Source: Ampullaceana balthica
Lineage: Eukaryota > Mollusca > Gastropoda > Lymnaeidae
Direction: 5' to 3'
Length of the DNA stretch: 64,000 nt
NCBI GenBank assembly: GCA_944989445.1
Contig: CALYLW010000133.1
Span: forward strand, 1,228,829 to 1,292,828
Below the pieces are notes generated by a model. That model made no database searches. It saw nothing but the letters and a program-made list of their open reading frames with translations, and was not told the origin of the DNA. Made by a program: the position numbers and the translations under genes. This document shows, in pieces, positions 1 through 11,398 of this stretch. Every line of letters starts with the position of its first letter. Within the stretch, counting starts at the first letter, position 1.

Positions 1-134
1 AAATAATTAAAATTTAATATAAAATACCATGACGTCACACATGGCCGGACCCCCCTCCCCCCTGTCACAAACTGTCACTCTTTCTTACACCCCCTCCCCC
101 CTCTGGAGCGTGACGTACTTTATGGACGGTCCCC
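1..134. mobile_element. Right end of a TIR DNA transposon (GACGTCA-type TIR)
   Basis: The stretch ends in a sequence close to the terminal inverted repeat of the element at 55950-58426: GCGTGACGTACTTTATGGAC followed by GGTCCCC. Runs of C next to GTCAC motifs resemble the subterminal G-rich tracts of that element. The other end is outside the window. No coding sequence was seen. Confidence 0.55.
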
Positions 135-312
135 AACGGCTATGAGGGCATTGCGTGGCAGAATGCCCAGCCACCTTTGTTTCCCTAACTAGTATCAGGT
201 ACCCATTAGAAGCTGGGTGGACTTAGAGACACCTTGAACCCCAGGGAACAAATCCCTACCGTTACAGAGATTCGAACTCGTGACTCTCGGTACACCAGCC
301 AAGTGCGTCTGC
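125..312 (-). mobile_element. tRNA-derived SINE (family S1), partial
   Basis: On the minus strand a pol III B box (AGTTCGAATCT) is followed by GGGATTTGTTCCC, CCACCCAGCTTC, GGGTACCTGA and TAGTTAGGGAAACAAAGG, then GTGGCTGGGCAT. The same order occurs at 14380-14710 and, with an internal expansion, at 43530-44260. The tRNA-like head is incomplete. Confidence 0.7.
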
Positions 313-469
313 TTGTATCCACTAATAAAATAACAAAAATAAGCACACACAAATGTAATATTTTCTTACCTGATTATATTTTTAAAAATAAAATAGAATT
401 CACACCGTATGAATACTAGATAACTTCTTAACTTAAAATATAAATCATTTTATGGAATCAAATTCTTGA

Positions 470-608
470 CATCCAGGATCAAATCGGAAAACCAAAGCTC
501 TATCAACCTTTAAAATTCCTTTTGTTAAAATGCAATAGCAGACCATGGACAAGCGTGAGACGAAATAATCTCCTGTATAGAGGGAGCGTCTGTAATAGAT
601 AAGAAAAT
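470..608 (+). mobile_element. 3' tail fragment of a CR1/jockey-like LINE (family L2 here)
   Basis: The sequence matches the last ~140 bp of the LINE at 42353-43397: CATCCAGGA, AAACCAA, TATCAAC, AAAATGCAA, then CTGTATAGAGGGAGCGTCTG and a short ATAAG-type tail. It is a 5'-truncated insertion with no coding capacity. Confidence 0.7.
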
Positions 609-954
609 AAACTTGAAGAATAGAAAGCATCATTTGATGCGGACTTCAGGAGAGGGGCCGTATAGGGGGGGGGCACTCGCCCATATTGCACCACCCCTTT
701 ATTTGGGTACAACGTCAGAGAGATTTCTTTGTAAACACTTTAATGACCGATCTTTTAAAACAAAGAATACACATTTCATGCATTTAGATTTCTCTCAGAG
801 GCAATTAACAAAAATGTGCTTCATTTTTCATTCATTACCTTGGCTTTGATATTTATTAAGTCTTGAACATTGCAATATGATAGAGTCCGCCTCTGATGAA
901 AACTGTGGATCTCAAACTGGTAGCGCCAAACAAACACGTGGACCCCAATGACAA

Positions 955-1040
955 CAAGTGGGCAACGTCATGAACAATTTCAAGCTAAATCACTGGTGCT
1001 ACCTCCCCTTCTAGTCGACAGAGACTGAAGCAGCCTCAGT
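955..1040 (+). pseudogene. Stray copy of heparanase-like exon 6, inverted relative to gene A
   Basis: Read on the plus strand, the stretch gives NVMNNFK followed by a CYLPF-like segment, a stop where exon 6 of gene B has the Trp of VWLTET, then TETEAAS. It matches the middle of gene B exon 6 (36860-36950). It lies about 115 bp beyond the exon 8 donor of gene A and runs antisense to that gene. It is a decayed partial exon with no splice sites recognised. Confidence 0.6.
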
Positions 1041-1044
1041 CAGC

Positions 1045-1165
1045 ACTAATTATGGTACTTACCATCCCTGTCTGAACTAATGATGGCACTTACAATCCCA
1101 GTCAGAAGTAATGATTACTTAACATCCCAGTCAGCAGTAATGATGGTACTTACCATCCCTGACGA
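1045..1165 (-). repeat. Short 31-bp repeat carrying the exon 8 splice donor of gene A
   Basis: About four units of a GGGATGGTAAGTACCATCAT-type sequence separated by AGTGCTGACT-like spacers. The first unit is the exon 8 donor. Two further units keep GTAAGT, and one has decayed to GTTAAGT. The same repeat is present with six units in gene B at 39925-40120. Confidence 0.7.
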
Positions 1166-1296
1166 GCACAGTGGGCGTAGAGCCTTAAACCCCTGAAGGT
1201 TGAATTTACATGGAAGACAGGGCCCTCAACCAAGTGTTTGTACATGACGGACAAGAAATAACACTGAATGGGGACGATATCAGAGTTAGAAGATTT
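1154..1296 (-). CDS. Gene A exon 8
   Basis: Encodes DIVPIQCYFLSVMYKHLVEG and FRGLRLYAHCARQG, matching the heparanase stretch DYWLSLLFKKLVGT..LRVYLHC. The acceptor is AAATAG, followed in frame by AAATCT. The donor is TG|GTAAGT. An in-frame TAG just upstream of the start makes this acceptor necessary. Confidence 0.8.
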
Positions 1297-4200
1297 CTAT
1301 TTAATCAATTGAACCAAGTGACATTACAAAAAAGATCTATTAAACAAATGTCTCTAATGGAAATTAGTTTCTATTTTTAAGTATCTATAAATATAATTCA
1401 CCAGGAATTAGGACAAGCACGAGACGACACGAGCAAGCAAGCATGACGAATGACCCTTGCTAGGGTCTAGCAATCACAGTTTATAATTGACAAACGCAGG
1501 TGGTGCAGCTTAGGTGCATGTCTCGAGACCAACAATGCTTCTCGCGTTCACTCCAGTTGTTCTCTCGCTGTTTGCGTCCGTTCTTTTCCCTTCTTCTTTG
1601 CACTGTTGTTGATCCTTCTCGTCCATGGGGGGCATCCACGGATCATCGTCGGCGTCTGCGATTCCTCCAAGGGCATAGGCCATCTACGAGAGACCTCCAG
1701 GCATCACTATCCTGGGCCAGCTTCTCCAGGATCTTCCATTCATGGCCAATTTTCTTGATGTCTGCCTCCAATTCTCGGCGCCAAGTGTTTCTTGGACGGC
1801 CTCTTTTTCGCTTACCCTGTGGGTTACATTTCAGGGCTTGCCTTGTTGTATTGGAAGCAGGTTTTCTTAGTGTATGACCAATCCACCTCCACCGCTTCTG
1901 AAGAATCTCTTCCTCATTGAGCTTCTGTTTTTTTCCGCTGCCACATTTCCCGGTTGCTGATTTTGCCCGGCCAGTGAATTCTGAGAATCCTTCTTACACA
2001 ATTGTTGATGAAGGACTGGATTCTGGTCAGGTTTACGGCCATTGATCTACAAGTCTCGGCTCCATATAGCAGCACAGGTTTCATTATAGCGCTAAAAATC
2101 CTTACTTTTAACTTTCTGCCTAGGTTGTTGGAGACCGAAACATTCTTGAGTTGCTGGAAGGCTGCTCTTGCTTTTCCGATCCTTATTTTGACCTCAGCAT
2201 CTGTACCACCTTGTTTATCTACCACGCTGCCAAGGTAAACAAAACTGTCCACCTCCTCAAGGGCTTCTCCTTCAAGCATAATGGCTGATGTACTGGTGGC
2301 ATTAACCTTGAGGATTTTACTCTTCCCTTTGTGTAAGTTGAGACCCATGCTAGCAGAAGTGGCTGTGACAATGTTTGTTTTCTCGTGCATCTGTTGTTGG
2401 GTATGTGCAAGAAGGACAAGATCATCAGCAAGGTCAAGATCATCAAGTTGATCCCACAGGGTCCATTGGATGCCATTCCTTTTCTGCTGTGTAGATATTT
2501 TCATCACCCAGTCAATGGCTAAGAGGAACAGGAATGTTGACAGCACGCAACCTTGTCTCATACCAGTCTTCACCCGGAAAGAATCTGTCACCTGCTGACC
2601 ATGGACAGCTCGGCAGTTTATCCCTTCGTACAAGTTTCTGATTATATATGTAATCTTCTGTGGCACCCCGTAATGCCTTAGCAATCTCCACAGGGTTTGC
2701 CTGTCGAAACTGTCGAAGGATTTTTCATAGTCAACAAAGTTGACATAGAACGGCGAGTTCCACTCTAGTGACTGCACTAGAATGATGCGCAGCGTCGCTA
2801 TCTGGTCAGTGAAGGATCTGTTGGTGCGAAAGGCAGCTTGTTGGTCCCGCAACAGAGAGTCTACAGCGTTTTTCATCCTGTTAAGTAGTACACGGTTGAA
2901 AACCTTTCCTGTGATGGACAGCAGGGTGATCCCTCTGTAGTTCGAGGAGGAGCTTAAATCCTCCTTCGTTTGGGATTTGATAAGGTATCCCTCTTTCCAA
3001 TCGGAAACATAAACAGAGGGTGTAGCATTTCCACACTGGTTTCCAAGTCCGCCTTCAGTGCCTCTCCTGGGATGCCATCAGGTCCTGCAGCCTTTCCACT
3101 TCTGAGTTGTTTAATGGCCCTGCTAATCTCTTCTTTGGTGGGATTATTGCAATCAATTTGCAGGTCATTATTAGCTGGTTGGATACCTGGTGGATTCCTT
3201 GGTTCTGGCCTGTATAAGAGCTCTTCAAAGTGCTCCTTCCATCTCCCTTTCTGTTGCTCTTCACTTGGTATGGTGTTTCCCATTTTATCCTTGACTAGTC
3301 TCTCTACCTTGCTAAATTTCCCAGACAGCGTCTTAATGGTATCAATCAGTTCCCTCATGTTCCCCTGGTGAGATTCATCTTCTGCTTCCTTAGCAAGTTT
3401 ATCAACAAAGTCCTTCTTGTCCCTCTTGATTCTTTTCTTAACTTCCTAATTTGCATCTGCATACACTTTCTGAGACTTGTTTTTCTGTGCTCGGGTGTGG
3501 CTGTTATTCGTTTCTGATTTCCTTCTTTTCCTTTCTTCTATTTTATTCAGTGTACCTGCTATTATCCATTCTTTGTGTGCCCGTTTCCTGTTTCCTAGCG
3601 CTTCTTGGCATGTTGACTGGACTGTTTCTTTCATGCTTTGCCACTTTCCTTCGTTGGTCTCGTCTTCGAGTATTTCGTGTAGGGCTTGGAACTTATTGGA
3701 TATTGAGATCTTGAATTCTTCCCTTTTGGCTTGGTCCTTCAGGAGGGAGGTATTATACCGAGTCCTGTATGCTGTTTGCTCGGTGTAATGTCTCTTTAGC
3801 TTTAATTTCATCCTGGCCACAAGAAGATGGTGATCTGAGGCAACATCAGCTCCCCTCTTAACACGTACGTCTTGGAGAGATCGCCTGAATTTTTTACAAA
3901 TACATACATGGTCTATTTGGTTCATCGTTCTCATGTCCGGTGAGACTCATGCAGCTTTGTGAATTCTCTTGTGCTGGAAAATACTCCCCCTCACCCTCTT
4001 TTATGACCCCCATATGTTGATTTTTAAAAGTGTTATTCAATTAATAGAATAATCTAATATTAGTTTCCCTTATTTGTATTCCATGCTTGTATCTAATCTT
4101 GACTACGTTTGACTATAATTTACATCGTGTTTGTGTCAAGATCTCAGTGGTCCTCAAACTAAAGCCAAGTACTTACTGCAGTCGGTTCAGCAGTATTCCG

Positions 4201-7200
4201 ATTAAGGAGACCATAGTTCCTTCCAAAGAAAGTGTGTCGAATGACAGTGGTCACTTTATTCTTGGCGGCGATACCCAGTTTATCGAGCCAGCTTGGAGAT
4301 CATGGAAGTATTTTAATAAAAGTTCTAAAAACAATATTGTCACCAATGCTTAATAAATAAAACTGTTTTAAAAATATTGAAGTAATTTAGCGAAAAGTTA
4401 AGTTTTTGATTAGGTTTTGATCCAGAAATCTCTTTAAAAATAAAGTTATTGAAATCATTATTTAAATATAGGAAAACAAAACGTTTAATGCAATTTTTCA
4501 TGCATGACAAAATAGAGCAAAAATAACTTCACTTTGAAGGTGATTGCAATATTTATTTTAAAATTTGCGTGAGTTGATACAAAGCAAAGGAACAAATTTG
4601 ACGTCACGATCATTTTTAAAGCGAAAGCTTGTTGTAAGATGAGAAGTGGAGATATCTGACGATAAATGCCAGAAAACGAAGCAGCAAAACTTCGGCTGCA
4701 GTAATTAACGATTTAATACTCGATTTATCACACTTTTTAAAAAAATTATTATTTTTTAAACGATTTTATTTTGAATTAACGATTAATTGAACTGAACATT
4801 TCTGCTCATGAATGATATTCCGGAAGTCACGAGATATTCCGGAAGTCACGAGATATTCCGGAAGTCACGAGATATTCCAGGAGTCATGAGCAAATGAAAG
4901 AAAACGTAGTAAGAAGGCTGCAGAGTGTAAACATGTTAACAGAAATATCATTGTAAGTGGGTGATACAAGTTCGGCTGCTGATTTGTTTTCGTTGTTGTA
5001 TGAAAAAGGAAACAGCAGTACTATTGTTTTAAATAAAGCATATTAGTCCATTGCTGAAACTAAATTTTTATTACTAAATTTTTTTACTCCTAATAAATTA
5101 TTAACTTCGCTAATTAAAGGGAATCATTAACGTTATTTAATCGTCAGCAATTACCACAATCAAAACTTATCTCATGACTCGCTATTCAAAAATAAAATAA
5201 AATAAATACTTTTTTTTTACAAAATTGATTTAATTATGGAAACCATCTTTAAAAATGCATACTTTTATGAAGCAACATTGAAGATTCAAGCCTTGAGATC
5301 TCAAAATACGATATACTAGCAACAACAATTGTTACTTACATAAATCCAGAGACAAATCTCTCAGACAGCCGCGCGGCACCCCCGCCCCAGGCTGCTGCAG
5401 TTTCTGTTAACCAGATGGGGATGTAACACCGGTAATTTGTTTTGAAATTGTCCAGGACATTGATCTCTCGTGTAAAGCTGTTCATGATAGTTTGGTTGGT
5501 AAATGTCTTCGCCGTTGCTCCTTTGCCGTCAAAGTAATAACTGTCAATAGCGTAAATCCCTTTTTAATATTTTTAAGTGTGTCTATAGTATCTCTAGAAC
5601 AACAGTTGGTTGGGGTGGGCGGGGCAGGTCAGCTGGGGTCAAACGCATAATGTCAAACAGGAAAACAATAGTTGAAAGTTTTAAAAAAAATATTTTGAAT
5701 CCATAGTAAAGGTAATTTTCTTCATGGGGCATTTGCGCCTCACGCGATGATATTTTGACACCTAAATTTGACAGCAAAATATGATATCCGGTCTGCGCCT
5801 TGTCTTAATGCGGCCCATATCTTTCTCTCATTCTCATAGCATGCTCATGTTACGGTGTTACTTTACATTATCCAGCGTGATAGCTTTCATTCATAGAGAA
5901 ATTGTGGCTCACGTTAAACATAACTAGAATAACATGTTGTAGAAAGATGCAACGTTCTGCAGTTCATTATTCATATGTATGTCGTTTAGCCAATTCCCGC
6001 CGTTAAACGATGTGAATCATGTGATGTCAACATTCTGAATTGAACAAAAGAAATGACTTGAAACACCGTAGTTCTACGTATTTTCAGAGAAAATAGACCT
6101 AGAAATTAAGTTGTTTACCTCACCAAGGCCCGCGGGACTAGAAAAGGAAAACGCCTCGGAGAGTTCTTTTGAGTTCAGAGCAAAAGTCATTCTTTCCATT
6201 GTGCCAGGGGATTTCAAAATGGCTCATTAGAATTTCACCTTTTCTTGTTCAATGCACTCATTTAAAAAGTTCCAAAATCACGGGGAATTTTAGTGAAAAC
6301 TTGGGGCATTGAAATTCCAAGGCTAGATGCTGCAAAGGCCAAAAAATGCATGGTCACACCATTCAATAAGAAGTATACCTATGACCCTGCAAGGGCGATA
6401 ATACGTTCGCTGACGTTTTCGTCTTAGTCTTGAAGATGCACACTCTGGTTCAGAAAAAAATACAATTCTAAAGTCAAAGAAACGTTTCGGGAGTTGATTG
6501 GAAATGCAGATAAGCTTGGACAATTGATCAGAGAATGGTCTCACAACTAGTAGTAGATTTTCTGAATTTTCAAGCAGAATTTTCGAATTCTTGGCAACAT
6601 TTATATTTTTGTATAAAGCTCTAAAGTACAATGAACTTTAAATAAAGTTCAACGCAAACCTACTGATGGGAACCTTCAAGCCACTAATTCTGTTGGTGTC
6701 AGTTGATTCCCTAAATGTTAATCTGTGTAAGAGGAAGACTCTGACAGCAAGCTACACGATATGAGGGGCTGAGAGATCTTCACTGTTGTTTGATCAAATG
6801 TCTTTAAACAATCATGTAGACCCGGAAAGGGTTTACGTCTGCGTGGCTTGGAGCACCAGTAGGGTCACGGAGCTGGCCGTGACCTGAAACCAACAGAACC
6901 TTGGCCGGTAACGTCGAAGTCAGAATGGTTAGGTGCTAATAATGTCATATATGATTACAGTCACTGTACGGATCTTAGACAAAGCGTTGGAGATGACGCA
7001 ATGTCGATGAAGAAAAGCAAAGTACGAGATGAGGGTCGGGTAATCCTAAGCGAGCGTTTCGTCTCCCACACTAGCTATCAATGAGAGAAACTGTTTAGGA
7101 CGTGTTTTCCCGCATGGATTAGCAATAGGTACCATGAAGATCTTAGTGGACGTCCGCTTTGAGGAAACCTTCTGACAGGATGGCACCCTTAGCTTGGTCA

Positions 7201-10200
7201 ATGATGATTCCCCTATCTAGCGACAGTCCATGGTCAATAGACTCGTTTGCTGAGCCGGGTGGCGCCGAGGTTGTTTCGAGTCGAAGTAAGAAAATCGCAC
7301 CCCCACCCCTCATTTATGATAGGCACCTCAGTACAATAGAGGGGAATATGGTTGAAATGAAGCATTTAGCTACAGATGTGACAAAAGACAAATGTCGTTA
7401 AGACTAAAATGTCTCAACAGAAGTAAGCCTGCAGGGAGTATACAGATTTAAGGCTATAATGTTTATGCGGAATACACGATTTTTAACTTATATTTAATAG
7501 GTCATTAATAAGAAGAGACAAATCTCAAACTTACTGATGAAAAGATAGGGCATCCAATACACGGCAACCATCAGCCTCTAGAAATCTGTGGGAGAAATCA
7601 TTACATGATATAATATATATGAATATATCCACATTATGACACATTCAGACACTAATCATAGAGTTGTTCCTTAATAAGTACGAATGGGTTGTTAAGTGTA
7701 TCTTATTTACCCCAATAATGTCATTATTTACCCTTATAATGTCATTGTTTGCCCTTATAATGTCATTATTTACCCTAATAATGTCATTATTTACCCTAAT
7801 AATGTCATTATTTACCCTAATAATGTCATTATTTACCCTAATAATGTCATTATTTACCCTAATAATGTCATTATTTACCCAATAATGTCATTATTTACCC
7901 TAATAATGTCATTATTTACCCTAATAATGTCATTATTTACCCTAATAATGTCACTATTTACCCTAATAATGTCATTTTCAGAAATTTTGAACGTGCTGGG
8001 AAAATAAAGAAGTGAAAAGATTGAAATTAATATATAGATAAGGAAGGTGCCCCATCAGTTCAGCTTCACCGTGCAAAAACGGAAGACGACCAGATATCTC
8101 TTTCTAAATTTTTATGCACTTTTTATGCAGCGCTATTTAATTAGGTCACCAAATATGACAATTATGCAGTTAAATTTCTTCTTTTTTTAAAATTTGCGTC
8201 ACATTTTCACCAATTCAAAGGCTTTGATGACCGAAATATCAGCCATTTCACGGGCTCAATGTATAATAACCAAAACACTGATCCCATGCTCTTCTCATCT
8301 GTGTTAGTAATGAACTGACCTGCGTAAATATCTTTGAGCCGAAGGTTTGATTGGTCGAGTCAGTTCTGGCCCCATGATGGGCGTGTCTTTGTATAGTGGA
8401 TAATTACGTAACAGCAGTCTCAGTGACCTGAAGTCGTGCACCAGAGTTTCCGGCTGCACGCCTCTGCTAAATGCGTGTTGGTTGGAATCAACCTCTAAGT
8501 ACAACATGATATTAGAAACAAAAGTAATATTTTAGACTTGTTTCACGTGTACACATTTTATAAATACACTAAAAGAGATTTATAATACAAAACAAATTGA
8601 CCCAATTCCTCTTGAAAATAATAATCTTTTCTATTCCTAATTTAAGAAGCCAAATTAACCATGTTCTAATTATTATCAAAGATATATTTTTCCTTTACTT
8701 ATTGAAAATTACCATTAAATATTTTTTTTAATTGAAGATAACGAACTTACCATTTCCTAATTGAAAGTATGCAATGCGAACGCCGTGTGTATTCAAAAAT
8801 TTCAATAAAACTTCTGTGTTGGATGAGTCCCACCAATCGCCCTGACGACTCAAGAGTTTCAAGTCTAACACAAGGTCCCAATTGACATGCTCTAGGAACT
8901 TAACCATACGGAGCATTTGACCACCTGGTGGATGTAAGCGTCTAGATCAACTGGGCGGCAGTCAGACTCCATGTGTTATCTATTAATTCTTGGACCTCAG
9001 GCCGCGTTTAAGATAAAGGTTTAAGATAAAGGCTTAAGCTAAAGGTTTAAGATAAAGGTTTAAGATAAATGTTTAAGATAAAGGTTTAAGATAAAGGTTT
9101 AAGATAAAGGTTTAAGATAAAGGTTTAAGATAAAGGTTTAAGATAAAGGTTTAAGATAAAGGTTTAAGATAAAGGTTTAAGATAAAGGTTTACAGCGATG
9201 TAGAACTCATATAATAATGTAGATCTCGGATTAGATTACAATGTAGGGCATTTATCATCTTTTAAAAATAGTACAGGAAACCAACTTGCTGAGTTATTCC
9301 TCTATTTTATCAGCGTAACCCATATTTTAAAATACATTCAGTACTTAAACCTGAAATAGAATATTCCAATATGCTTGATCATTTCTAAGACCGGAAAACG
9401 TCATAACTCATTCGGTTGATAGGCTATTTTTAGATTCAGGTCAAACATTTCTGAAATATCCATTACAACAGTGTATTTTGATACACCTATCTCACTAAAA
9501 ACGATATTCTAGGTGCATTTTTTGTGAAAAAAAAATAATTCTTTACACTTAGTTTTGCAGCTGAATAAATTATTTAAATGCCGAAGACTTAAAACTTAAA
9601 TAAATAAGCCTAAACATGTGTAAGCGTTCGTTCGATAGTCGTAACTATGGTAAACACTAGTCCCAGCGTAATAGTAGCCAATTATTAACACAAAGATTTA
9701 TTTTAAGATTGAATGTTTTCCTTATAGAAATAAATGCCTTGTTATTTATTAGCAATAAAAGTACACGCAGATTATGACTTAAATTATAATGACATCATTA
9801 GTATTAGTAGTAAATAGTATGAAATAATAAAGTTCACGGACGAACGAGGAAATGAACTAGAACTAGAGCATCAGTCAGAGCAGAGTCACTGATTCATTTA
9901 CATAAAATTCATAAAACATACTCGCAAGGATGTTCCATTTCGCATAATATAATCGATCATATAATTTAACATTATATTGATATTTTAATTTAAAAATTTA
10001 TATAAATAAGCCTAAGCATTTTTTTTTAAAATGAGTGTAAGCGGTCGTTCGATACGATAGTTGGAGCAGTTAGCACTAGCACCAGTCACTAGTACTAGTA
10101 ATAGCAAACTTATATTTAATATAAATTGTTTTCATTGGTTCACATAAATATAAAATATATGCCTTAGTATTTATTAGTAATAAACTACCACTAAGATTAT

Positions 10201-11304
10201 GACGTTAATTATAATTACATCATTAGTATAAGTAGTAAAGTAAATAGTATGAATGAATAAAATTCACGGACAAACGAGCGAATGAACTAAAAAAGTTTAT
10301 TCATAGTCACTGACCCATTTAATTATTAAATTAAATTCACTATCGCAAGGACGTTCTATCTCGCATTATATAATATATCAAATAATATAACCTTATACTT
10401 ATATTTTTATTTAAAATTCTATAAAATTAAGATTTTAAAGATAGTCTAGAGGACCTTTTCCTCCAGCAAAATGTTTACTACATACACGCAGATGTTTGGA
10501 AAGACTGTGGACAAAAAATGCTAATTTTTGGGGTATATAAAATTTCCTAAAAATACGCTTGTAAACAAGTTTTTGGATACACAAAGGGCTCAATTTATAT
10601 AGGAATAACGAAGACAAGTTTACTAACTGACCTTACACATTACCCGGATGTAAACAGATTTTTATTTAATTCTATTATTAGACTTCCGGTAAATAATGAC
10701 CAACCCTATACCACCCATAACGACCGCGATACAATGCAACATAGCCTCCAACCATGTACCTTATTTCACACAGTAGCCAACGGCATGCTTCCAATTCTGA
10801 ACTTTAATACACTACAAACTTTTATTCCTGCTGTAAATGCATTCATAATAATTATAAACTAAAACTACAGTAAAATGAACATTCAAACGAAATGTCATCA
10901 ACAATGACGTCACGTTTGGTGGTGTAATACGGTTGAATGTTAATGTCCGCTAGGCAGTGGTAGTGACTATTTAATTTATTCACTTTAAATACTGACAACT
11001 TTGTGCGTCTTATTAAAATCAGTTTTTCTGCTAGATCTACGACAGTATACACGTATTAACGAACACAAGAAACACAAGTGATTGGAAAGGGCGTGGATTT
11101 GTAATGGTTTCAGCGGCTGGGAGATGCGCCATTCAGCATGCCGACACCTTTAAAAAAACACATTTCATTTATTTTTGTTATTGCAGTGTAAATCCTTGAA
11201 CGTCTGAAATTGAAATATATATTTAAAAAAAACAATGATATATGTGGTGCTTTTTTAAGTGTGGCTCTGTGCCCCCAAAACATACTTGGGACACGCCCGC
11301 CACT

Positions 11305-11398
<94 letters not shown>

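Noticed and set aside
7159..7401. 80-codon plus-strand frame in intron 5 of gene A
   Set aside because: No family resemblance. A minus-strand SEGFLKADVH nearby looked like exon 5, but the true exon 5 with splice sites lies at 7585-7535.
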